DNA of 64,000 nt, from positions 3,655,501-3,719,500 of the forward strand of contig NZ_CP125378.1 of the NCBI RefSeq assembly GCF_034008635.1, read 5' to 3'. Made by a program: the position numbers and the translations under genes. Shown in pieces: positions 35,241 through 43,970 of this stretch. The notes beneath the pieces were generated by a model. It was not told the origin of the DNA and ran no database searches. It was given only the letters and a program-made list of their open reading frames with translations. The first letter of the stretch is position 1. Every line of letters starts with the position of its first letter. The DNA comes from Pseudomonas sp. P8_229. GTDB lineage: Bacteria; Pseudomonadota; Gammaproteobacteria; Pseudomonadales; Pseudomonadaceae.

Positions 35241-35836
35241 CAGGAAACAAGATAGCCCTTCACCCCGGTAAAGATGATCTGTGCCGCCAAGGCGCAGACA
35301 AACAATCCCATCAACCGACTGACGATCTGCAAGCCCTGGTCGCCGAGAATCCGTTCGATGTGATTGGACAGGTACAGCACCACCCCAACGGTGAAACTGG
35401 CCAAGGCGATACTCATGATCGCAGTCAGTTTGTCGTCCCAATGCGGCTGGCTGATACCCATCACCAGCAGCGCACCGATAGTCCCCGGGCCAACGGTCAA
35501 GGGAATGGTCAGCGGCACGATTGTCACGTCCTGCTGCACGTTGTCACTTTGCACCACAGGCTTGCCTTGGGCCATGCCCAGCGCCGAGATGAACAGCACG
35601 CTACCGGCACCGATGCGGAATGCGTCTGCGGTAATCCCGAACACGTCGAAAATCACCCGGCCAAACAGATACAGCAGAACGCTGGAGATCAGTGTGGCAA
35701 TCGCCACTTTCCAGGCCAGGCGTCGCTGTTCCTTGCGCGAGTAACCACGGGTCAGGCTGATGAAGCAGGACAACACGAAGAACGGGCTGTAGAGCACCAG
35801 CATCTTCAGGTAAACGCTGAATAACACGTGGAGCAT
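35240..35836 (-). CDS. MarC-family integral membrane protein
   Basis: A 198-residue protein with six predicted membrane segments (for example YSPFFVLSCFISL near the start and LMGLFVCALAAQIIFTGV at the end) and the family segments IGAGSVLFISALGMAQG and VPLTIPLTVGPGTIGALLV. The family has no firm function; the old link with multiple antibiotic resistance was not upheld. The gene runs against the toxins and the small genes that follow, so it is unlikely to be part of their system and may mark one edge of inserted DNA. Confidence 0.9.
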   Translation of the reverse strand: MLHVLFSVYLKMLVLYSPFFVLSCFISLTRGYSRKEQRRLAWKVAIATLISSVLLYLFGRVIFDVFGITADAFRIGAGSVLFISALGMAQGKPVVQSDNVQQDVTIVPLTIPLTVGPGTIGALLVMGISQPHWDDKLTAIMSIALASFTVGVVLYLSNHIERILGDQGLQIVSRLMGLFVCALAAQIIFTGVKGYLVS

Positions 35837-36099
35837 GGGGAGACGTCCGTACCGGTGAAAGTTGAGCGAAGTCTATCAGGCAACGGGCAGTCTGTCGGAC
35901 TCGATTGCTTGCCGTACGGCATAGTTCAACTGTTCGTTTTTTCAGCTGCTTGTTCTAAGAGGTTTTGACTTTTGAGTTGTAAGTTGCTGTTGTTGTTTAT
36001 TGGTAACACTCATCAGCTTGTTGGGTGAAAGTTTTCTGCGTAAGTTTGCACTGCGGGCTTGGAAAGAGCTCAATTAAAACAAACTAATGGAATTGAATA
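35837..36099. promoter_or_regulatory. A/T-rich divergent region before the small-gene pair
   Basis: These 263 bases separate marC (minus) from the small gene at 36100 (plus) and must hold at least two promoters. The right half, from about 35930, is T-rich. I could not define -35/-10 boxes with confidence or find a motif shared with the regions before 15359 and 20915. Confidence 0.35.
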
Positions 36100-36903
36100 A
36101 TGCAAACTAATACCGTACTCAGTATTGCAGAGCGACTGGAACGCTTGAACAATTATAATATAACTGCCGACCAGCTTGTTTTGGCCCCGCGCAGTTTTTC
36201 CGGTGTAACAGCTTTTGATGTCGAGCAGCCAGATCAGGCCGCGATCGTAGGTGAAGCTATTATTGCTTTCGTGTCGGGCATGTCCGAACAGAATCAGGCA
36301 GACGTTCGCAATACCTATCTTTTTGCGACCCTGGTGGCTAACCAGGAACATCCTTTGGAAAGCCAGGGCAAGGAGTGGTACAAAACTTTTCTGACAGTCA
36401 TGCAAGACTGTGGTTGGGCCATTCTCAAGGGATATTACGACTCTACCCAAGCATCCGGTAAAAGCTTCACGATGGACCAGCTTGCCCTGACCATTCTCGG
36501 CTCCGCCGCAGCTGCGGCCGCCCTGCCGGGTCCAACTTCGGCGCTGTTGCTGAAAGTGGCAACCGATGCAATGGCGTCTCTGCAAAACTCCGAGAAACCT
36601 CTTCAGGTTTTCGACAAGAATGTCAAAAACAAGGCTAACGGTGGTTTCGCGGTTGGTTCGTGCATTGAAACACCGGATAAGGAAGTCATCCTGACAATGG
36701 GCGCTGTGCGCTTTATTAATCGGGTTAATCAAACCAAAGTGCTGTTCGTCAACTGGGATAGCAGTTCGGTAGATCTATATAAAGGTGAGTCTCATATGAC
36801 GATGGTTCCATTTATCATCGCCAAGACGCGCGATCTCATTTCCGGTGCGTTGGGTGATCGTGCAGTGACTAATGTAAGTAGGTGGGCTCTGAAGTTAAAG
36901 TAA
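36100..36903 (+). CDS. Protein of unknown function, toxin-region family member
   Basis: A 267-residue protein not recognised as a named family. Residues 60-110 hold the family core: GMSEQNQADVRNTYLFATLV, then EWYKTFLTVMQDCGWAILKG. A hydrophobic Ala-rich stretch, TILGSAAAAAALPGPTSALL (about 130-150), could touch a membrane or be a buried helix. The second half has VRFINRVNQTKVLFVNWDSS (about 206-225), matching the end part of the protein at 15359-15997. No signal peptide is visible. The ribosome-binding site is weak (GGA ten bases before the ATG). The base composition is A/T-rich compared with the core genes. It is followed after 80 bases by a shorter paralogue. A toxin chaperone, a co-delivered protein or an immunity factor are all conceivable; nothing in the sequence decides. 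Confidence 0.72.
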   Translation: MQTNTVLSIAERLERLNNYNITADQLVLAPRSFSGVTAFDVEQPDQAAIVGEAIIAFVSGMSEQNQADVRNTYLFATLVANQEHPLESQGKEWYKTFLTVMQDCGWAILKGYYDSTQASGKSFTMDQLALTILGSAAAAAALPGPTSALLLKVATDAMASLQNSEKPLQVFDKNVKNKANGGFAVGSCIETPDKEVILTMGAVRFINRVNQTKVLFVNWDSSSVDLYKGESHMTMVPFIIAKTRDLISGALGDRAVTNVSRWALKLK

Positions 36904-36983
36904 GTCAGTAAGTTCTTAAGATCTAATCAAAGCATGTGGTGGCTGTTTTCAGTCGCCGCGTGCTCAACTCGAGGAGTTGTCCA

Positions 36984-37688
36984 GTGCAGGAAAAGTATGC
37001 AATTTATCGAAATGCCGGCGCATTGGTTCTGCTGTCGTCAAGAATGACCGAGCAGGAAAAACAGGATGTACAACATTCCCTCCTGTTTGCCCAACTGGTT
37101 GCCACCAATATGTTCCCGCTAGACAGTGAGCAGGATAACTGGTACGCGACCTGGCAGCAGGTTTTGAAGGACAACTGGCTGGAGAAAAGCTGGAAATCGT
37201 TCGAGCTCACTCCGCCACGCAAATCCAGTGACACAGCCATGACGAGGCTGGTGGACTATATGGAGGGTGGGCTCGAAAGTGCCGACAAGGGCACGTTGGT
37301 GCCAGTCCTGAAAGACATTGTCGGGCGGTCGGCTGCAGACCCGCTCATCGAGTCTCTGCACGAGCGGGTTCAGCAGTCGATCGAACATGACCCGGCGGAC
37401 GAACCAGGCTTCGGCCGATTTCGTTTCTTGCTCATCGTCGCGCAACCTGGCCCCCGGATCAACGCGACATACATGACATTGAAGTCATCGGTAGTCGGCG
37501 CAATCAATCCGTACTCTCAGATTTTTACTGCTGCCAATGTTTCGGGGCTGGTAGAGCAATACTTCCTGCAACTGGATCTTGCTCCGCCACTCTTCGATCC
37601 GATCCGCGAAATTCTCGCGGGGCACGTGTTGCCATACATGGACTTGATCGAAATGGTTACTGACGGTCAGGTGGATGAAAAGCTGTAG
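36984..37688 (+). CDS. Protein of unknown function, second member of the pair
   Basis: A 234-residue protein. The GTG at 36984 is preceded by GAGGAG at seven bases, which makes it the best start; the frame is open from a GTG at 36936. Residues 20-70 (MTEQEKQDVQHSLLFAQLVA, then NWYATWQQVLKDNW) align well with MSEQNQADVRNTYLFATLVA and EWYKTFLTVMQDCGW of the preceding gene, so the two arose by duplication. The second half is different and rather acidic at the end (DGQVDEKL). No signal peptide or membrane segment. It ends 16 bases before the stop of the convergent retS gene. Confidence 0.72.
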   Translation: MQEKYAIYRNAGALVLLSSRMTEQEKQDVQHSLLFAQLVATNMFPLDSEQDNWYATWQQVLKDNWLEKSWKSFELTPPRKSSDTAMTRLVDYMEGGLESADKGTLVPVLKDIVGRSAADPLIESLHERVQQSIEHDPADEPGFGRFRFLLIVAQPGPRINATYMTLKSSVVGAINPYSQIFTAANVSGLVEQYFLQLDLAPPLFDPIREILAGHVLPYMDLIEMVTDGQVDEKL

Positions 37689-37703
37689 GCACGCGCAGGC
37701 TGA

Positions 37704-40481
37704 TCAGGATGTTTGCGCAGTACTTCGGTTCTGCTGATCGCGCTGGGCCACCCAGTGTTCGATCAGCTCGCGCAGTTGCGACAGCTCCACCGGTTTGGCC
37801 ATGTGCCCGTCCATGCCAGCCTGGCGTGCGCGCTCTTTGTGCTCGGCGAGGATGTGCGCGGTCAGCGCTACGATCGGTGTGCGGATGCGCTGGTTGCTGA
37901 CTTCCCACGCGCGCAGTTGCTGGGTCGCCGAGAAGCCATCGAGAATCGGCATTTCGCAGTCCATCAGCACCAGATCGTAACGTTGCGCCTTCATCGCCTG
38001 CAGGGCTTCTTCGCCGTTGCTGGCAGTATCGGGCTGCAGGTTGAGCTTGCCGAGCATGCCGCGAATCACTTTGGTCGAAATCGTGTTGTCCTCGGCGACG
38101 AGGATGCGGAAATCGCTCGGCACCTTGGCTGCTGTGGCGGGCGTGACCACTTGCGGCTGGAACACCACCTGACCCTTGTTGCGCTGATTCAATTCGTCGG
38201 CGAGCGTGGTCTTGAGCGTATAGCCGGCCACCGGTTTGGCGAGGATGCGCTTGATCCCGGAGTTGCGCGCGATGATCTTGCTCGGCGCGTTGCTGATGCC
38301 AGTGAGCATGATCAGCAGGATGTCGTGGTTCAGGCTCGGATCTTCCTTGATCTTGGCCGCCAGTTGCATGCCGGTCATGCCGGGCATGTTCTGATCGAGC
38401 AGCACTACGTCGAAGTAGTCACGCAGGTGTGCCTTGGTACGCAGCAGCGCCAGCGCCTCCTTGCCCGATGGCACAGCGCTGACGTTCAGACCCCAGGCGC
38501 TGCATTGCTGCACCAGCACCTTGCGGCAGGTGTCGTTGTCGTCCACCACCAGCACTCGCGCACCCTGCAACGGGCCGTCGAGGTCGGAGGTCGGGTGTTC
38601 GAGACGGTCGGGGTCCAGCGGCAGGGTCAGCCACAACGTGCTGCCCTGGTTGGCGCCGCTCTTGATGCCGAACTCACCGTGCATCAGGCGAATCAGTTGC
38701 CGGGCGATTACCAGCCCGAGGTTGCCGCCCAGACGGTTGGCCGAGAGGAAGTGCTTGCTGTGCAGTTCGGCGTGCATCAGCGCATCGCGCTCCTCCGCAT
38801 CCATCGGCTGCCCGCTGTCTTGCACGGCGATGCGCAGGCGCGGTTTGACGCTGCGCTCGTCGAGGGCGACGACGATCAGCACTTCGCCTTCGTCGGTTTT
38901 CTTCAGGGCATTTTCCAGCAGGCTCAGCAGGGTCTGGCGCAGGCGCGTCGGGTCACCGCTGATCACGCGCGGCACCTGCGGCTGGATGAAGCTGATCAGC
39001 TCGACGTTCTGCTGTTCGGCCTTGGCCCGGTAGATGCTCAGGCAATCGTCGATCAGGGCGTTGAGGTCGAATTGCACGTCGTCCAGTTCGATCTGCCCGG
39101 ATTCGAGTTTGGAGATGTCGAGGATCTCGTTGATCAGGGTCAGCAGCTCGTTGCCGGCGCTGTGGATGGTCTGCACATAGTCGCGTTGCTTGACCGACAG
39201 CGGCGTGCCCAGCAGCAGCTCGGTCATGCCCAGCACGCCGTTCATCGGGGTGCGGATCTCGTGGCTGATCTTGGCGAGGAACTCGGCCTTCGCGTTGATC
39301 TCGGCGTTGCTGGCGGCGAGATCGCGGCTGATGCTGAAGCGGCTTTCGGTGATGCTGCGCTGGCGCTCACCCAAGGCGATGCTCATCAGCAGGCCGCTGA
39401 CGCAGATGAACGCCATCAGGGTCATGATCAGGCCTTGCGGTGCGACCAGGGTCAGCCCCAGCAATGCCGGCAGGATGATCAGCGTACCGATGTTGAACAC
39501 CACCATCCCGGCAACGAACAACCGCGCCGGACGGTAGCCTTTCTGCCAGTGATAGAAGCCGACCAGCAGCATGCTCAGACCGGCGAGGGCCACCAGTGCA
39601 TAGGTGATGATGTTCAGCGGCAGGGTGTTGACGAACAACAGCAGCAGGCTGCAGATCACGATGAACAGAATGTCGCCCAGCAACAGTTTGTTCAGCGGGT
39701 GCGGGCCGAGCGGGGCGAAGAAGCGCAGGGCGAACATCAACCCGGCCGGGGCGGTCAGCAGTAACGCCAGATAGGCGCCCGGGGTCTGGATCGCGTGCCA
39801 GTTCGGCAGCCAGGGCCCTGCGAGGTTGAGCAGCAGCAACAGGCTCAGGCCCAGCAGTCCTTCGCAGACGGCCAGCCACAGGCTGCTGCGCGAGCGGGAA
39901 TAGGCGTAGCGCACAATATTGTGCAGCAGCAACATGCCGAGGCAGCCGAACAGCAGGCCGAAGATCAGCGTCTGGTTTTGGTTGGCGGCACTCATCACCG
40001 CCGATTGCAGGGTGATGTGCGGGCGCAGATGATGGTCGGAAACCATCCGCAAATAAACGTCGAGGGATTTGTCGCTTTGCGGTAGCGGCAGCAGGAAATC
40101 GCTGCTCGGCAGCGGCCGTTCGACCTGCGGCTGGTGGGTGCCGGAGATCCGTTGCTCGATCAGCTTGTCGCCGTCCAGCACGTAGAGACTGAGGTTGGAC
40201 AGGTCGGGGGCGAAGATCCGCAGCACTTGTTCGTGCTTTCCCGGCGCCAGTCTGAAACGCAACCACAGTGCACCATCGGGCTCGGCGGCCGTGAGGCGGT
40301 CCAGTTCGATGGGGCTGAATTGATTGGTGTAGCGAGCCGAGCGGATGTCGCTCAGTTGCAGATTGCCCTGATCGTCAAGCAATACCGACCAGCCACTGCC
40401 TTGTGCGGCCTGGGCCGGAAGCATGCAGAGCAAGGTCAGCAACGTGACGGTTAAACTTATGGCAATCCTGAGCCAGCGCAC
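37704..40481 (-). CDS. retS: Hybrid sensor histidine kinase RetS
   Basis: Inner-membrane sensor that in P. aeruginosa pairs with GacS and blocks it, thereby controlling the Gac/Rsm switch between acute and chronic behaviour. Order: signal segment, periplasmic 7TMR-DISMED2 domain (about residues 25-160), seven membrane segments (about 170-370), HisKA with FLAKISHEIRTPMNGVLGMT, HATPase, and two receiver domains (VLVVDDNDTCRKVL with VVLLDQNMPGMTG, and ILVAEDNTISTKVIR with LVLMDCEMPILDG). The position next to purD and purH is as in PAO1. I choose the GTG at 40481 (VRWLRIAISLTV), with AAGGG nine bases upstream, giving 925 residues; the ATG at 40556 has no ribosome-binding site. Confidence 0.88.
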   Translation of the reverse strand: MRWLRIAISLTVTLLTLLCMLPAQAAQGSGWSVLLDDQGNLQLSDIRSARYTNQFSPIELDRLTAAEPDGALWLRFRLAPGKHEQVLRIFAPDLSNLSLYVLDGDKLIEQRISGTHQPQVERPLPSSDFLLPLPQSDKSLDVYLRMVSDHHLRPHITLQSAVMSAANQNQTLIFGLLFGCLGMLLLHNIVRYAYSRSRSSLWLAVCEGLLGLSLLLLLNLAGPWLPNWHAIQTPGAYLALLLTAPAGLMFALRFFAPLGPHPLNKLLLGDILFIVICSLLLLFVNTLPLNIITYALVALAGLSMLLVGFYHWQKGYRPARLFVAGMVVFNIGTLIILPALLGLTLVAPQGLIMTLMAFICVSGLLMSIALGERQRSITESRFSISRDLAASNAEINAKAEFLAKISHEIRTPMNGVLGMTELLLGTPLSVKQRDYVQTIHSAGNELLTLINEILDISKLESGQIELDDVQFDLNALIDDCLSIYRAKAEQQNVELISFIQPQVPRVISGDPTRLRQTLLSLLENALKKTDEGEVLIVVALDERSVKPRLRIAVQDSGQPMDAEERDALMHAELHSKHFLSANRLGGNLGLVIARQLIRLMHGEFGIKSGANQGSTLWLTLPLDPDRLEHPTSDLDGPLQGARVLVVDDNDTCRKVLVQQCSAWGLNVSAVPSGKEALALLRTKAHLRDYFDVVLLDQNMPGMTGMQLAAKIKEDPSLNHDILLIMLTGISNAPSKIIARNSGIKRILAKPVAGYTLKTTLADELNQRNKGQVVFQPQVVTPATAAKVPSDFRILVAEDNTISTKVIRGMLGKLNLQPDTASNGEEALQAMKAQRYDLVLMDCEMPILDGFSATQQLRAWEVSNQRIRTPIVALTAHILAEHKERARQAGMDGHMAKPVELSQLRELIEHWVAQRDQQNRSTAQTS

Positions 40482-40580
40482 GGCGAAATCCCTTCGTAGG
40501 TTGATGCCAGAATATAACGATGCGCGGCGGCGGAACAGCCCGGCGAGGGACTGCATCCCGCGCCGGACTTGAAGGACAGC

Positions 40581-41876
40581 TTATTCCTGGGTTTCGCCAC
40601 GTTCACGGGCAATGGCGCGGTAGCCAATGTCCTTGCGGTAGAAGCAGCCTTCCCAGTCGATGGCGGCGGCCAGCTTGTAGGCTTGCTGCTGGGCTTCGCT
40701 CACGCTGGCGCCCATGGCAGTGGCGCAAAGTACGCGACCACCGGCAGTTACCACGTTGCCATCTTTGAGCGCGGTACCGGCGTGGAAGACTTTGCCTTCC
40801 AGGTTGGCGGCTGCGTCCAGACCGTTGATCGCTGCGCCCTTGGCGTAGTCGCCCGGGTAGCCACCAGCGGCCAATACGATACCGACGCTCGGGCGCGGAT
40901 CCCACTGCGCTTCAACCTTGTCCAGCGCTTGCGCGAGGGCGGCTTCGACCAGCAGCACCAGGCTCGACTGCAGACGCAGCATCACCGGTTGGGTCTCCGG
41001 GTCGCCGAAGCGGCAGTTGAACTCGATGACTTTCGGGTTACCGGCCTTGTCGATCATCAGACCGGCATACAGGAAACCGGTGTAGACGTTGCCTTCTTCA
41101 GCCATGCCGCGAACGGTCGGCCAGATCACCAGATCCATCACACGCTGGTGCACGTCGGCAGTGACCACCGGGGCAGGGGAGTAGGCACCCATGCCGCCGG
41201 TGTTCGGGCCGCTATCGCCGTCGCCGACGCGTTTGTGGTCCTGGCTGGTGGCCATCGGCAGGACATTCTTGCCGTCGACCATGACGATGAACGAGGCTTC
41301 TTCGCCGTCGAGGAATTCTTCGATCACCACGCGCGAACCAGCGTCGCCAAACGCATTGCCGGCGAGCATGTCACGCACGGCGTCTTCGGCTTCGGCCAGG
41401 GTCATGGCCACGATCACGCCTTTACCGGCGGCCAGGCCATCGGCCTTGATCACGATCGGTGCGCCTTTTTCACGCAGATAAGCCAGGGCTGGCTCGATCT
41501 CGGTGAAGTTCTGGTAGTCGGCGGTCGGGATCTTGTGGCGGGCCAGGAAATCCTTGGTGAACGCTTTCGAGCCTTCCAGTTGTGCAGCACCGGCAGTCGG
41601 ACCGAAGCAGTCCAGGCCACGGGAGCGGAACAGGTCGACCACGCCAGCCACCAGCGGCACTTCCGGACCGACGATGGTCAGGGAAACGTTTTTCTCGGCG
41701 AAGTCGGCCAGTTGCTCAAGGGCCAGCACGTCGATGGCGACGTTCTCGCACTTGGCTTCAATCGCGGTGCCCGCGTTGCCCGGCGCGACGAAAACCTTCT
41801 GCACGCGCGGATCCTGAGCCACTTTCCAGGCCAGGGCGTGTTCACGGCCACCGCTGCCAATGATCAAAACATTCAT
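40581..41876 (-). CDS. purD: Phosphoribosylamine-glycine ligase
   Basis: ATP-grasp enzyme that joins glycine to phosphoribosylamine in purine synthesis. The 431-residue protein begins MNVLIIGSGGREHALAWKVA and contains GPEVPLVAGVVDLFRSRGL, IVIKADGLAAGKGVIVAMTL and VIEFNCRFGDPETQPVMLRL, all conserved. It follows purH on the minus strand after 83 bases, which contain a small hairpin at 41919-41935. The length is normal. Confidence 0.96.
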   Translation of the reverse strand: MNVLIIGSGGREHALAWKVAQDPRVQKVFVAPGNAGTAIEAKCENVAIDVLALEQLADFAEKNVSLTIVGPEVPLVAGVVDLFRSRGLDCFGPTAGAAQLEGSKAFTKDFLARHKIPTADYQNFTEIEPALAYLREKGAPIVIKADGLAAGKGVIVAMTLAEAEDAVRDMLAGNAFGDAGSRVVIEEFLDGEEASFIVMVDGKNVLPMATSQDHKRVGDGDSGPNTGGMGAYSPAPVVTADVHQRVMDLVIWPTVRGMAEEGNVYTGFLYAGLMIDKAGNPKVIEFNCRFGDPETQPVMLRLQSSLVLLVEAALAQALDKVEAQWDPRPSVGIVLAAGGYPGDYAKGAAINGLDAAANLEGKVFHAGTALKDGNVVTAGGRVLCATAMGASVSEAQQQAYKLAAAIDWEGCFYRKDIGYRAIARERGETQE

Positions 41877-41918
41877 TTCAAAAACCTCGGATGACGCTAA
41901 TTCTGTAGGGGCTGCGTA

Positions 41919-41935
41919 CCCACGCAGAGCGTGGG
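41919..41935. repeat. Small inverted repeat between purH and purD
   Basis: CCCACGC, loop AGA, GCGTGGG forms a seven-base hairpin. Sequences of the kind GTACCCACGCAGAGCGTGGG occur as short repeats in this bacterial group, so it is more likely a degenerate repeat than a terminator; no T-run follows on either strand. Confidence 0.4.
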
Positions 41936-41959
41936 CACGATCAACAGTGGATCGTGTAC

Positions 41960-43567
41960 TTAGTGGCGGAAATGACGCATACCGGTGAACACCATCGCGA
42001 TGCCGGCTTCGTCGGCAGCAGCAATCACCTCGGCATCACGCATCGAGCCGCCCGGCTGGATCACCGCAGTGATCCCGACCTTGGCGGCATTGTCCAGACC
42101 GTCGCGGAACGGGAAGAACGCGTCCGAAGCCATTACCGACCCGGCCACTTGCAGACCGGCGTGCTCAGCCTTGATCGCGGCGATACGTGCCGAGTTCACG
42201 CGGCTCATCTGGCCGGCGCCGACACCGATGGTCTGACGGTTCTTGGCGTAGACGATGGCGTTGGATTTAACGTACTTGGCGACTTTCCAGGCGAAGATCA
42301 GGTCGTTGATTTCCTGTTCGGTCGGTGCACGCTTGGTCACCACTTTCAGGTCGTCGGCGCTGATCATGCCGATGTCGCGGCTCTGCACCAGCAGGCCACC
42401 GTTGACGCGCTTGTAGTCCCACGCTGCTGCGCGGTCTGTCGACCACTCGCCGCAGGCCAGCAGGCGCACGTTGGCTTTGGCAGCGACGATGGCGCGGGCT
42501 TCTTCGCTCACGCTTGGGGCGATGATCACTTCAACGAACTGACGCTCGACGATCGCCTTGGCGGTCTCGGCATCCAGTTCACGGTTGAAGGCGATGATGC
42601 CGCCGAACGCCGATTCGGTGTCGGTGGCGTAGGCCAGTTCGTAGGCCTGACGGATGCCGCCTTCGGCGTCCGGGCTTACGGCCACGCCGCACGGGTTGGC
42701 GTGCTTGACGATCACGCAGGCTGGCTTGACGAAGCTCTTCACGCATTCCAGCGCGGCGTCGGTGTCGGCCACATTGTTGTACGACAGCTCTTTGCCTTGC
42801 AGTTGGGTCGCGGTGGCGATGCCGACTTCGGCAGGCTTGGCTTCAACGTAGAACGCCGCGCTCTGGTGCGGGTTCTCGCCGTAGCGCATTTCCTGCGCCT
42901 TGATGAACTGGCTGTTGAAGGTGCGCGGGAATTCGCTGCGGCCTTCGGTGCTGAGGGTTTCAGCGGCCTGGTTCACGGTGCCCATGTAGTTGGCGATCAT
43001 GCCGTCGTAGGCGGCAGTGTGTTCGAAGGCCTTGAGCATCAGGTCGAAACGCTGCGCGTAGGTCAGGCCACCGGCTTTCAGGCCTTCCAGGACGTTGGCG
43101 TAGTCACTGGCGTTGACCACGATCGCCACGTCTTTATGGTTTTTCGCCGCCGAACGGACCATGGTAGGGCCGCCGATGTCGATGTTTTCGATCGCGGTCG
43201 GCAGGTCGCAGCCTGGCTTGTTGATGGTGGCTTCGAACGGGTACAGGTTGACCGCAACCAAGTCGATCGGCTTGATGCCGTGCTCGTTCATGACGGCATC
43301 GTCGATACCGCGACGACCGAGGATCCCACCGTGGATTTTCGGGTGCAGGGTCTTCACCCGGCCGTCCATCATTTCCGCGAAGCCGGTGTAATCCGCGACT
43401 TCCACTGCGGCAACACCGTTGTCGCGCAGCAGCTTGAACGTCCCGCCGGTGGAGAGGATCTCGACGCCCAGGGCTTCAAGCTCCTTGGCGAATTCGAGGA
43501 TCCCGGTCTTGTCGGAAACACTGATCAAGGCGCGGCGGATCGGCAGGCGGGTAGTCTGGTCGGTCAT
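41960..43567 (-). CDS. purH: Bifunctional AICAR formyltransferase/IMP cyclohydrolase
   Basis: Catalyses the last two steps of IMP synthesis. The 535-residue protein has the IMP cyclohydrolase part first ([52 protein letters not shown]) and the AICAR transformylase part after about residue 200 ([18 protein letters not shown] segment [24 protein letters not shown]). It ends FTGMRHFRH. The ATG at 43567 (MTDQTTRLP) with GGAAA nearby is chosen over an upstream TTG or ATG at 43588. The fis terminator lies between it and fis, so it probably has its own promoter. Confidence 0.96.
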   Translation of the reverse strand: MTDQTTRLPIRRALISVSDKTGILEFAKELEALGVEILSTGGTFKLLRDNGVAAVEVADYTGFAEMMDGRVKTLHPKIHGGILGRRGIDDAVMNEHGIKPIDLVAVNLYPFEATINKPGCDLPTAIENIDIGGPTMVRSAAKNHKDVAIVVNASDYANVLEGLKAGGLTYAQRFDLMLKAFEHTAAYDGMIANYMGTVNQAAETLSTEGRSEFPRTFNSQFIKAQEMRYGENPHQSAAFYVEAKPAEVGIATATQLQGKELSYNNVADTDAALECVKSFVKPACVIVKHANPCGVAVSPDAEGGIRQAYELAYATDTESAFGGIIAFNRELDAETAKAIVERQFVEVIIAPSVSEEARAIVAAKANVRLLACGEWSTDRAAAWDYKRVNGGLLVQSRDIGMISADDLKVVTKRAPTEQEINDLIFAWKVAKYVKSNAIVYAKNRQTIGVGAGQMSRVNSARIAAIKAEHAGLQVAGSVMASDAFFPFRDGLDNAAKVGITAVIQPGGSMRDAEVIAAADEAGIAMVFTGMRHFRH

Positions 43568-43598
43568 CTCAATTTCCATCAAAAGCAAGGGAAGTCAG

Positions 43599-43633
43599 CA
43601 AAAAAGGCGACCGGTTTTACGCGGGCGCCTTTC
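43599..43633 (-). terminator. Terminator of the dusB-fis unit
   Basis: On the minus strand AAAGGCG pairs with CGCCTTT across a loop of about sixteen bases and is followed by TTTTTGC. It lies just after the fis stop and before the purH start. Confidence 0.75.
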
Positions 43634-43649
43634 TGGTTTGATTGAATGC

Positions 43650-43970
43650 TTACAGCAGATCGTACTGCTTGAGTTTCTTGCGCAGCGTGCCGCGGTTGAG
43701 TCCCAGCAGCTCACTGGCCTTGGTCTGGTTGCCCTTGACGTAGTTCATCACGCTTTCGAGCAGGGGAGCCTCGACTTCGGAGAGCACCAGGTTGTACACA
43801 TCCGTGACGGACGCGCCCTCAAGGTGGGCGAAATAATTGTGCAGCGCCTTCTCGACACTCCCGCGAAGGGTCTGACCTTCTTCGCTCGGGGTATTGAGGT
43901 GCTGTTTCAAATTCACGTTGTCGCTCACGGGTGTTGTTCCACTCACTAAAGTCTCGGTCATCATCGTCAT
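43650..43970 (-). CDS. fis: DNA-binding protein Fis
   Basis: Nucleoid-associated protein of 106 residues that bends DNA and controls rRNA and many other promoters. The C-terminal helix-turn-helix is intact: [38 protein letters not shown]. The ATG at 43970 overlaps the dusB stop by four bases, reproducing the dusB-fis operon known from enterobacteria and pseudomonads. Confidence 0.95.
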   Translation of the reverse strand: MTMMTETLVSGTTPVSDNVNLKQHLNTPSEEGQTLRGSVEKALHNYFAHLEGASVTDVYNLVLSEVEAPLLESVMNYVKGNQTKASELLGLNRGTLRKKLKQYDLL

